Shown here: piece after piece, positions 1-10,800 of the stretch
How positions within the stretch are numbered: the stretch's first letter is position 1
Layout of the letters: each line of letters begins with the position of its first letter
From: Plecoglossus altivelis
Lineage: Eukaryota > Chordata > Actinopteri > Osmeriformes > Plecoglossidae
Reading direction: 5' to 3'
Length of the DNA: 64,000 nt
Assembly (NCBI GenBank): GCA_036571765.1
Contig: BROE01000007.1
Location: 11,523,264 to 11,587,263 of the forward strand
Made by a program: the position numbers and the translations under genes
Notes under the pieces: model-generated
What the model saw: only the letters and a program-made list of their open reading frames with translations
Database searches by the model: none
Told to the model about the DNA's origin: nothing

Positions 1-1433
1 GTCTTTGTTTCTGTGACTGAATCTATGATAGCACGTTTCTACGACCAAATCATGAAAGTATTCAGGCTGGGGAATCCTTCTCAAAAACAGGCACTGATAG
101 AAAGTTTCCTACACAAATCTTCATTGTTTCCAAATGAATCCTGATCCTGCTGTTTATTAGCAATGACTCAGTCATCCTGTATAACAACCTCATGCTTGTA
201 AAACCAGGTGGGGTTAAATAATGTTGAATCAGAGTGAATCATCACAGCTCACAGAGCGGTCTTGCCACCTCAGGTCTGTATCTTAAGCTGCCCTGCCTGT
301 GCTGTTCCAGACGAATGATTACTGACAGTCTCCACTGAGAACACCACTGACTCACGTTTTACTTCCCAACTGCTTTCCTTATAGTCATGCACACGACCGC
401 CAGGGAAGAGCCGTAAGTTTGGGAGCAGGGCCCTGGACCCCTGATCTGTCTACATCTATACGCAGGTCGGTACATTTGAAATGCAGTGCCGTAAATGCCT
501 CCCATTTCTTTCCACGAGTAGATAGCTGAGACATTTGAAAGAAACTTTTTTTATTCAAGCGTGAACATTTTACATACATACATTGGAACATTTCAGTTGT
601 CAACAACAAAATAGCCTGAAAATTGCCCTGAAAAAAAAACACGAAAATATGATCTTCATTCTACCCCATGACCACAGTAACTGTTGCGGTATCGGAACAA
701 CATCAGCCTTAAGGCATCTTGAGAATTCAGGCAGCGACAGTTTTACTATTTAGATGCTTTGGAACTAATGTAAGACGTGGGCTCAGGGTAAATCTAAACA
801 AGGAGGCTTTCAATTAGGAGAAGATACAAAAAAAGAAAATGTAGAGACAGCTGTGCAGTTCAACATTTGAGCTAAGCACCCTTAGTTGAATTGTAAACAG
901 ATTTCAAGGAGGAACTTGCAATAAATACGTTCTCTTAAATAAGGCACTTGGCTTCGGTTAAAGAAACACATTTAAAATGTAATAACGTAACAAATATTTT
1001 TCCTTAACCAGTAACATTTCCATGTTAATAGTACCCTGCATTGACACAAATAATATCTTAACAGTACACAACAAATTCACCAGCATCTCTGAAAAACCCT
1101 TTCCAACTGTATTTAGGATGGATATTGTGAGCCATCCTCGTGTGGGGTTAGGCGCCATCTAGGACATTTTCAAAGACATTACTTATGACTAAAGTCATCC
1201 AGGATCTTCGAGAACGTAATGTTAGTCATCTTATGTTCCATGAATCATCATTAAATCCTTGTGTCTTCTTCCTAAAATGTGCTGAAACACAGAACAATTT
1301 GTGTTCTTCTGTTAAAGTCAGCTATGTAAGTATGCAGTATGTTTTAGAGAAAGACACAGAAGACACTTAGCAGGAGTATGGAAATATGTTCTTAGTACCT
1401 TCAGTGTCTACTGAATGTCAACAACATGGAGGA
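1..1433 (-). other. adam8 3' untranslated region and downstream intergenic DNA
   Basis: No convincing coding exon is visible on either strand. A minus-strand AATAAA lies at 550-555, about 880 bases past the adam8 stop, so roughly 530-1433 is probably adam8 3' UTR. The first ~530 bases show nothing recognisable. The UTR extent is inferred only from the polyA signal. Confidence 0.5.
550..555 (-). terminator. putative polyadenylation signal of adam8
   Basis: AATAAA on the minus strand, downstream of the adam8 stop codon at 1434-1436. It lies in an AT-rich stretch. Its use in vivo is not shown. Confidence 0.45.
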
Positions 1434-4400
1434 CTATCTTTTGACAGGAGGCAGTGGGGGACTGTGAGGCTTCACTGGAGGCAGTGGGGAATTGTGAGGC
1501 TTCACTGGAGGCAGTGGGGGATTGTGAGGCTTCACTGGAGGCAGTGGGGGATTGTGAGGCTTCACTGGAGGCAGTGGAGGATTGTGAGGCTTCAATGGAG
1601 GCAGTGGAGGACTACGAGGCTTCACTGGAGGCAGTGGAGGAGGACTTGGTTTGCTTGCAATATACTGTATAAAATACAAAACACACTTATTCCATATATG
1701 GGTTTATACAGTGTAATAGCTACACAGGTTCATATGGTTAAGTTCAGGTTGAAACACCTTATTAGAGAGAAGACTACTGTCTTTGTGTAATGGTTAAGTG
1801 AATCACCAGCATGCCACTCGGAGCCAACAAAGGCTTAGATGACGGAAGACACTGAGTTTGTAAAAAAGTTGTTGGATAAAGTTAGATTGTTCAATTTGTT
1901 ACAACATTTCCTTAAGTCCAGCAGACTAGCATAGCAATGATCCAAGGACAATGACCCAAGAGCTCACTTTGTTTCTTTGGTGGCTGTAACATAAAAATGT
2001 TTTGAACTTGATGCTGACTTCTCTGATTCTTTGTTTTGACAAATTAACCTATGACAGGTCTGATTGGAATGCAAAACATGACTGATAAATGTACCCTGCA
2101 TGTAACAACACATGTATTGCAATATTTATAGCTACAGGTTGTTCTCCGAACGTGGTCTGCAGTGACCTGTGATGACAGCGTACCTGCGGAGGAGGGAGGG
2201 CGGACGGCACCGTAACAAGCAGCGGCCTATAGGCTTGTGTGGCGGATGACTCCAGAAAGGTAGGCAGGCTGATTTGAGGTTTACTCTGAGGTTTGCCATT
2301 GACAGGATCTTCCTCAGGTGTGGGGTTTAGCAGGCCTGGGGTTGTGTGAATCTTTCTACAAAGTGACGTTAAGTTCAACATAATGATTTTAAGGACTTAA
2401 AGACAGAGTATGAGTAAAAAACACATGTATATAAAAAGAGAAACTACTGCCTAATTGTAACCCTAATGTGAAGCATCACATAAGTATGTATACACAGCAT
2501 GACACATTTCAAAAAACAACATACTTAGACTGGATGCTGAGACAAACCTTTGGAAGATGACGCTTCTCTTATACTTTTTGCGGAACATCCATCCTCCAAC
2601 AGCCAGAGTTATCAGCAACAGGACAGCTGCTGTTAAGATCCCTGTTACCACTAAACCCTGACCTGCAGCAGAGCAGAGCAGAGCAGAGCAGATAGGGGCT
2701 GTGTATGGAGGGTAAATCTCTGTTCAAGTATGAAGTTTACAGGGCTGCATGTCCAAACAGAACCAAGACATTTGTTAAGACTTACCTTGGGGGAGATCGG
2801 AGTGTCTGACTTCACAGAAGGGAGGGGCCCAGCCAGGGTGGCAGTGACATTCTTTCTTATGGTCACAGACCTGGTTGACAACGATGTCATTATTTGGTGC
2901 AACAATACAGGTGTAAAATCTGTGTAAAATGTTAACTGTTGCACATCTGTTAACCCAGTTCTCACCCCATTGTTGTTGCACTTTTTGGAACATTGCTCAT
3001 TTCTGCCATAGACTGAGACGTCGAGGCATTTATTATCATAGCAAACCTGAGGAACCACAAGGAAGTCAGACTTCAGACTGAGAAAACACACACTAGGCTA
3101 TTGCTTATATGTATTGAGTCTAGTCACAGTTAGTCCCAAACCATCATACCTTGTTATGTCCACATTTGGTTCCTGTTGGCACCATATCAAAGTTTCTGGT
3201 TTTGTCTTCGTCAAATGCTACTAAGCACTGACCCTTTGACGGGAATGTAAATACAATTTTTCTCCCTGTGATGGAGACGTCATTAGAGACGCAAAACATC
3301 GATCCACATTTCTGATTCCTAAAGGGGCAAAAAAACACATCATATCAATTTGAACTTGTTTTTTCATTACATACACCAAATGATGCCACCTAATTTCAGA
3401 TAGTGGTCTGTGGTTTAAGGATGAGAGGAATACAACATAGTCTTGAGAGGAAGTGTAGAGCGAGATGGTTAAGACTTACTGTCTTGCACAGCTCTTGTAG
3501 GAGCCTTGTTCACTCCTCCCACAGTTGGCACCTTCCTTTCCTTCGCTGTTCAGACCAAAGCAGAAATCCTCTGCAACCGTAGCCTCTAGACATGAAAAAA
3601 AATTTAAAAGTTTAAAAAGTGGCGTTTCGCTTGCGTGACACACTCATCCAGCAGGCTGCAGCATGTACAGTGTCTTGAATCAAAAGAATAGGCTGCACCC
3701 CGTCTGCTACGACTACAGAGGAGTGGAACAGCACCTGGTCCAAACAGTCTCCGACAGTGCTGCTGATGCGTTGGACATTGGCCGTTGTAGCAGTAGCCCT
3801 GACCGTAGTCACACGGCGTCCCGTTCATCTGAAAGTCGTCCTCAGGACAATGCTGTGATGTTCCTGTGCAGTGCTCTGCCAGGTCACACTCGCTGGCTGA
3901 TGGCCTGCACACACTGCCTGCCTGTTTGAGCTGTGCGTTTTATGGAGACACAGCGAGACATGTACTTCAAGAAATATTACGAGGAAGGCCTCGATCACAG
4001 ACAGCAAATGAACCAGATGTGGGTTCATATATGACCTCCGAGTTTCCGATCTGTCATTTTAAGGAAGGATGTGAATAAAATGTGTGAATTCACAGATATC
4101 AGTTTGTGTGATCATTTCCTCTGATTACAGCGCCATGTTGGTCACGGTAGCTTAATTCTCTCATATGCTCTACATGAACCCTTTCTCCCTCTATTTTCAT
4201 GGTAGTTTCATGGTATTTTCAAGTTCCCAGCCCTCTTGTGTGTACCTGGCAGTCCTCACAGCAGGCTCCCTGGGCACAGGCGCTTCCTCTCGTGAGGCGA
4301 CAGGTCGCAGCATCACAGCAAGGGTTCTTACATTCCTGCAGAAGGCATAGTTCAGTTCAGAACATTTGTAGAAGGCTTGTTTGTTCATTTAATATGCACT

Positions 4401-5494
4401 TTTACCCTTTCCAAAACAAAGCGAAAACCTCGCTATCTCCCACACAACAAAATTGAGTCTCTAAATGAGGTTGTGGGATTATGTAGGAGAGTGAGACAAG
4501 ACACTGAGTGTTTGTATTGGCCCTTGTAACACTCACCTCCACAGTTCCACAGTCACACTCCTCTCCCTGATCCAGATAGGCGTTGCCACATGAAGCACCC
4601 ATGAAGAGGCTCTCTGAAGTGGGCCTGTCCCACAAGCAGCGTGGCAAAGCTCTATCCAGGAAGTCTGCAAGCTTCTCCTGACTACAACTACTAAAGGTTT
4701 CTGGGTAGCTGGAGCTAATGGGGAAGAGCATAAAGATTGGATACCTCTGACATGAAAATGCCTTTCTTGTTTGAGTTTGAGTTAAAGTAAAACGGTGTGT
4801 TTAAGAGATACTTTAGAGAATCTGTTTCTTACCTTATCTTTTCTGTCATTATACAGTAAGTGGATCTTCCACAACTGCACATCTTGGAATCGTGAGACAT
4901 GCCAAGATTGTGTCCTATCTCATGAGCCATGGTGGAGGCGAGACCCATATAATTAGTTTGATGGTCCTATAGGGGTAAATCCATATTTTCAATTTCAATG
5001 TTCATCAAATATTCCAAAATGCAATATTTCAGTACGGGTTTGAACTTCATAGTTACCTGATTGATACCAGCTGAGCTGTCAATGCACATAGTGAATAAGT
5101 TTGCATAGCCAACAGTAACACCTTCAAAATCTATGCCCCTGTGGGAGAAAAAACATTGTCCAGTCATTGTAATTCAGTCCTTCCTGTCCAAAAACCATGT
5201 AAAACAAAAACACCATCTATGTTTTACATTATCGGTGATAATGACAAAAACACACACAAACAAAGGACTCACGTCACTAACTGTGCGTTGTCATGCTTGA
5301 CCCTTGTCAAAAGATCCATCTTTCGCCACAGAATGAATCTATCAAGAGTCTTCTCTGAGTCTCTGTCCACATCTATAAGGTCCTTATCAGTCCATATCTC
5401 CAGGCCCACCAGCATGATCCGAATGTTCAGCGGCCGATATAACTAGGACCCCAAAAAGATCATTACTTCAGGATTGAGATGCATTATTATCTCC

Positions 5495-5525
<31 letters not shown>

Positions 5526-7355
5526 CGACATGATTATTGTTATTATTATAACAGCAGATCTGATGTAAAGAGCCATGCAGCAGAGTCAAAACAAGGATTG
5601 AAAGAGTACCTTGTCAACATGATTAACAATTTTCATCATTCGAGCTGTTGTTTGATCTCCATATAGTTTATACTGAAAAATATCAATAAGAGGCCAACAT
5701 CATGAAAATTAAACCTCAATAAAATGTGTATTGGTGACAAACACGGACAGGAAATTATGAACATTAATAATTTTACCTCTGTGTTGTCAACCACTAAGTA
5801 CAATTCAATAATTCCCAGAGGTTCTCTTGATATCTGGCTGAAGATTGATTGTGTTTTCTAAAAACAAATTAAAAACAGAAAACCATCATACACAATATCC
5901 GGCAAGACATCAGTCTGAAATTATTTGATCAGACAATTTATTGATCTGCATACCCATAGTTTGGATTTAAAGAGGCCAGCAACTCTAGGATTCTGGTCAC
6001 GGTCATAGTGGGTATAGTTGGGGTTGTGGTCAGGATCATTGTGTACATGGTCATAGAATGTGGTACTGTTAACGAAGCCACAGCTGCTGCTGTTGGTTTG
6101 GAGGTGCTCTTGTTTATAAAGGGCATGATCGCCATCTGTGCTGTCTTCCAGTGGTTCAATCAGGTAGACTTGCTGTCTCAGTCTCACATAGCCACTGGAG
6201 CAAGAACAAAATACTGGAAATGAAGTAATCATTAACACACACTGCTTCTTCCTTTGTTGCAATGGTGCAAACTTGTACCATTCTATGATTATAGACATCT
6301 GATTGGACCTAAATCTTGTTTTCCAGACAAGCATTAAGCCTAGTCCTAGGTTTAAAACTCCTTCAATTGAGATATTCATTGAATTGTTGTCTTTATAACT
6401 AGACTTAATCCATGTTTGGGAAACTGTGCCTACATGTATATTACATGAATGCAACACATCAATTCAACCATTGAGACGTTTAAAAAAAACAGATGCAAGA
6501 CCCAGATACAGGAAGTCTAAAATCAGTTGTTTGCTTACCTAATGCCCGCACAGATTCCAACAGTTACAGTTGAATCCTCAACACCTTGTATATGACCGTG
6601 ATAATAGCAGTGATCCTAATGAATAAATAAATAAAATGGTCACGTTTTGTTATATGAGTTATAGAGTGTTTTGGACATCAAGTAAATTAAGATGTACCTC
6701 ATAATTTGGTGATGTTGTCATCCTTCCTCCGTCTTCTGAATAATATGTTTCAACATAATCCTTACCAATAAGATTCCTGTGTGAAATACACCGGTAAGTA
6801 ATTTATTTCGTAGTCAGCCTAAAGTATAAATGCATTGAGTTGAAACATGTAAGGTGGGAATTTACCTATTTTTTCCCAGATGAATAGTGTGGTTATTTCC
6901 ATCAATGGTTATTGCATATCGTATTTCATCAGGATAAACCTTTAAAAAAGCCAGTGCTTGTTATAATACTCTTTCGGATGTCAATTATTTTTTGTGATTA
7001 AATTATTTCATTATGATAAAAAAAGATGTGCACCTGTTTTGTGAAAATGTTTCTTCTAAAGCGAGCGCTGAGTCTATATGGCCTCACTAAATCATATTTC
7101 AGATTCCTTGTACTCCTAACTACTTGAACTGGGGGGGGGGACAAAATACAAACAGGCGTTCTTAACAGCGCTTATCGTACAACACGTTATCGGTATTTCA
7201 CTTCCACCAATTACTATTTTGTATTTCATGATTACTAACCGGTTATATTCCAGCTTTAAAAGTGTTGTTAACAGCATCCATCAACACGTCTAAGCATTAA
7301 TCAGTTACTTACCCGGTAATATGCATAACAGGAGCGTGTAAAAAGTTAATAACAT
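1434..7355 (-). CDS. adam8: ADAM8: membrane-anchored metalloprotease-disintegrin (about 20 coding exons)
   Basis: Type I membrane zinc protease of the ADAM family. Known ADAM8 is a leukocyte/osteoclast sheddase that cleaves cell-surface proteins. The start ATG (7353-7355) opens a hydrophobic signal peptide (MLLTFYTLLLCILPG), and exon 1 ends at 7313. The prodomain follows in exons near 7040-7130, 6868-6941, 6699-6777, 6542-6616 and 5950-6199. The metalloprotease domain covers about 4834-5858. The zinc site HEIGHNLGMSHD is at 4889-4924 with all three histidines and the catalytic Glu, so an active enzyme is expected. The disintegrin domain (exons near 4537-4709, 4245-4335, 3800-3900) has a SASECDLAEHC loop. 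The cysteine-rich and EGF-like parts (CHCHPGWAPPFC near 2820-2870) lead to a transmembrane exon at 2549-2664. Tail exons are 2184-2355 and 1434-1664. ADAM8 rather than a paralogue is supported by the proline-rich tail and by tubgcp2 next door, as in human 10q26. Internal exon limits are approximate. Confidence 0.9.
1446..1652 (-). repeat. 30-bp coding minisatellite: seven SH3-ligand repeats in the adam8 tail
   Basis: Seven tandem 30-bp units inside the last adam8 exon keep the reading frame. Each encodes a ten-residue unit of the form (H/R)(N/S)PPLPPVKP. Every unit carries PxxPx(K/R), the class II SH3-ligand pattern. Neighbouring units are nearly identical at the DNA level, with a few substitutions (LPPLKP, HNSPLPP), which points to recent unequal exchange or slippage. 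The array ends in VKR and the stop codon. Confidence 0.9.
2549..2664 (-). other. adam8: adam8 exon encoding the transmembrane segment
   Basis: The exon encodes a hydrophobic helix (LVVTGILTAAVLLLITLAVG) followed by a basic stop-transfer stretch (RKKYKR). It sits between the EGF-like exon and the proline-rich tail exons. On the minus strand it is flanked by a CAG acceptor and a GTTTGT donor. Just upstream of the acceptor is a short CTCTG tandem run. Confidence 0.85.
4889..4924 (-). other. adam8: adam8 zinc-binding active-site motif
   Basis: Encodes HEIGHNLGMSHD, matching the reprolysin/adamalysin consensus HExGHNLGxxHD. All zinc ligands and the catalytic glutamate are present. It is followed by cysteines expected for the metalloprotease fold (KMCSCG). 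Confidence 0.9.
5494..5523. repeat. (ATT)n microsatellite
   Basis: About ten ATT units within an adam8 intron. Confidence 0.9.
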
Positions 7356-7519
7356 GTTGAACCGCAGAATCTTAGAAGCCGTTGAACAGCACAGTTACCA
7401 ACTGCTTCATATCGTTTCAGGAGAGATAAGGAGGCTGCGTGTAAGTCCCGCCTCTAGCATTAGGACGAGCAGCTGGAACCTCCCGCTAGCAAACTGACTC
7501 ACACTACAGAACCGCCCAC

Positions 7520-7550
7520 CATGACTTCACTTTCCCGGAAATCCCTCCCA
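7520..7550 (-). promoter_or_regulatory. overlapping kappaB-, STAT(GAS)- and ISRE-like motifs upstream of adam8
   Basis: Read on the minus strand, GGGATTTCC (kappaB-type) overlaps TTCCGGGAA (GAS-type TTCNNNGAA), which runs into GAAAGTGAAG (one base off GAAANNGAAA). The block is about 180 bases upstream of the adam8 ATG, on the correct side for a proximal promoter. Motif identity is by eye, and function is inferred. Confidence 0.45.
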
Positions 7551-7659
7551 GACGGCCAATGAATTGATCTAGACCCAAATAAATCGCTGGGTATCGATCA
7601 ACACGTTGACTATGCCTCTTTGACATGGTAAAATGAATCAAAAATAAAGAGTAACACTT

Positions 7660-7665
7660 TTTATT
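7660..7665 (-). terminator. putative polyadenylation signal of tubgcp2
   Basis: AATAAA on the minus strand, about 210 bases downstream of the tubgcp2 stop. This leaves only a few hundred bases before the adam8 start in the same orientation. Confidence 0.55.
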
Positions 7666-7876
7666 GGACATTAACAAGTACATGAACATGGTTGTTGTCT
7701 TATACTTTATACAATACCTCCAAGGGTAATACACAAAATTCATCATAGGCAACAATATGGAAAAACAGTTTAAATGAAGCATTTAACACCCTCAAATTTT
7801 TGGGAGAAACATAAGGGTGGAAAATAAATACAGACTTTCACTGGATGACCATTTTTAAGACTGACTTAAATATTCC

Positions 7877-10800
7877 CTATGCCATTGCTTTCTGACTCCT
7901 CTCTATGGCCATCCTCTCCAGGCGATCAGTGTAGAATCCATTAAAATCCAACCTGTGGAATCACAAAAAGAAAAACATCATATATGCCATCATATACTGT
8001 AATAACACAGCAACAGCAGGGTACAAAATGTTAAAACCTTTCAGTAATAGTACAGAACTGTGACCCTGGTGATTCGCTTGGAAAGGTGCCCTTTGCCCCA
8101 CCTGTAGATGATGTTGATCATGCTGTGCTCGCAGTCGTTGGTGCTGTAGATGCTCAGCTTGTCCAGCAAGTCAAGCAGCAGCGTGCTGAAGTTGCTGTCG
8201 AACTTGGCGATGGTGTTCTCAAAGCCCGCGTCAGACTGCAGAGCGAGCACATGCTCTGGTACAAACTGAAGACAGGGCCAATAGCAACAAATGTTAGACA
8301 TTAGGAGTGAATCACAACGTGTTTACTCCAGTCTGCTAACAGCATCCCTGTTGTGAAACTCCATTCCGTCTAAGTGAAAGAAGCTCAATTCAGCGATCAA
8401 ACACTGATTTACAAGGTATGTTGCCCTATCCCACCCACTGTATGAAAAAGGCCTACCTACCTATCTACCCCCAACCACTTGTTATGAAGACAAATCTATC
8501 TAACGGCTGCATTCTTAAATATTTAAAAAGCTGCCCCCCCCATCTCATTTGAAAACCTACACCCCTGCCCCATCGCTAAGGGCCAAGTGTGGCGATAACT
8601 AGCTGAGTATTAAGGCACCTTGGACGTCAGATGCTTCTTGTCTGCGTCCTGAGAGCGTTGGCTCTGGGTGGACGGGTCCTTTATTGCTCCATGCTCCAGA
8701 GACAGGCGGTCCAGCCGCATGCTGTTAGTGAACGCCTGCCATCACAAAGACAAACAAATGCAGAGTATGCATTAACATGTGTCCAAATTCTAAATATACT
8801 TTTTTTTAAATAATGAAGAAATACTGAAAAGCACTTTAAGGACAATGTCATGTTTCATAATTGTGTGTGTTATTACAAACGACCGACAATACAAACTATT
8901 TGAGCTCGAAAAGCTGCCGAGATGTTGAAACATTTGAGGGTCTGAAGGTGTTCACTGACCTGGATTTGGTTGGTGAACATGACACACACTGACATGAGCT
9001 TGGAGAAGATCTTCAAGAGCTCTGGGTTCGTCAGCATGCAGTCCTTCAGGCAGTTGTCCAGGAAACTGGTGTGGTGACACAGCACGTCGTCAATGTTGGA
9101 GGCCTGGATGACAGAGATGGTCAGATGAGCGCTTCATTTACTGGGAACAACAATGTTCTAGTCGCTTTGGAAAAACGTACAAATGAAAGCTTAAAATCGC
9201 GTGAAAACGCACGGTTGATGTTGCAATAAATATGTTCTTCAAGGTACAATTGCGTATTAATAGTGAGCTCTCAGTGAGCGATGAGATCATGATGATGCAA
9301 ACGTTTCTTCCGGTCACTCACAGACTTGAGGTTGTTCTCCATGATGTGCCATGTGGGCTCGATCACTTCAAACATCATGTAATACTGGATGTTCTGCACA
9401 AAGTTCAGCATGCGCTGGCGGAGGGCAAACGCAACTGAAAACCTATAGAAGCAAAAACATTGGAATCGTTATAACAAGTACATAAATAGATCAAGAAGTC
9501 AGGGTATTTTAACATTTTCAAATCAAGGAGTTTGGTAAACTCACCACTTGGCTGAGTGTAAGGAATATTGTTTGGCATCTTTATTGCTGATCCAAACGTT
9601 GCACAACAGCCTCTCAACATGCTTACAGTAGAATATGTGTCTGAATAGCATCTGGTATCTGGTCAGTGCTTTCCTGCAGAATACATTCATATTCCCATGT
9701 TTGGTTTTCTTAATATCCTGTATCTTATCTTTTTTCCCCCCCGTCGCAAATAACTTTTAAAGTAAATTACATCAATACATGTCAATGATGGCACTAGTGT
9801 TGGGAGTAAAAATATAATGAACTGAACATAAACAATAACGAGAAAATATTTACAAACATCGCAATCAATAACCTGATACAACTATTTCGAATAGTTTTGC
9901 GATGACCCAAGAGGAAATACCTGTTGATGATGAGAGACAGCGGCCACTTGACTATGTAGTCGAAAGAGAAGGCCTCCAGGCCGCTGAGCGCCACGTCCGT
10001 GGGGTCGGCGTTGATGACAGCCTTCTCCTGCTTGGTCTCTATGGCCAGCACCCTCAGTAGCTGGGTGATGACGTCATGAGGCATCAGGTCAATCTGGGGG
10101 AAACAGGAAGCGAGTGGCACGGCGGGTTTATCACAGTGATTCAGCACCAAGGAACGATCACAGGACTAGCTTACAGATGTTTACTTATGTTTAAATTTGA
10201 CTTGACAGCCTATTGTTGATTTCTATCATGACAAATGACTACCGTTATCCCAAATATCTCCTTAAATATCTAGTAACCATCCCAGTGAACTTCTCCTTTA
10301 CACCCAGCAGGTGGCGCTGATGGCCTGGCTAAGAAAGGCAGCGTGCGAAGAAGAGGACGCCGCCGTCTCCACTAACCTTCAGGTCATCTTTGAAGGGGTC
10401 TGTGTTTGCGGTGCTCATTCTCAGAGCCAACTCCAGCAGCGCCTCCAGTCGAGGGGGAACGATGTCGTCCACCGGCTTCCTGAGCTCCTCCTCAGTCAGA
10501 TCCATGAAGTGGACAAAGAAATCTCCCTTGTCCATCAAGAAGTAGTGCTTGATCGAACTACAAGACAACGCAGATAAATATGAACGATAACATGTTTGGT
10601 ATAATGATACACCAAGTATACTATAACTTGGTATGAATTATCAAATACAGTGTGTTTGTGTAATATTCTAAGTTCACCTGAGTCGCAAGACCAGCTCCTT
10701 CTCTTCCATCAGGAAGTCCAGGAGAACTTTGCTAGCGTAGTTATACGACTTCTCTATCTGCTCAACGTAGGCTCTCTCCTTCAGAGTGTACAAGACTTCC

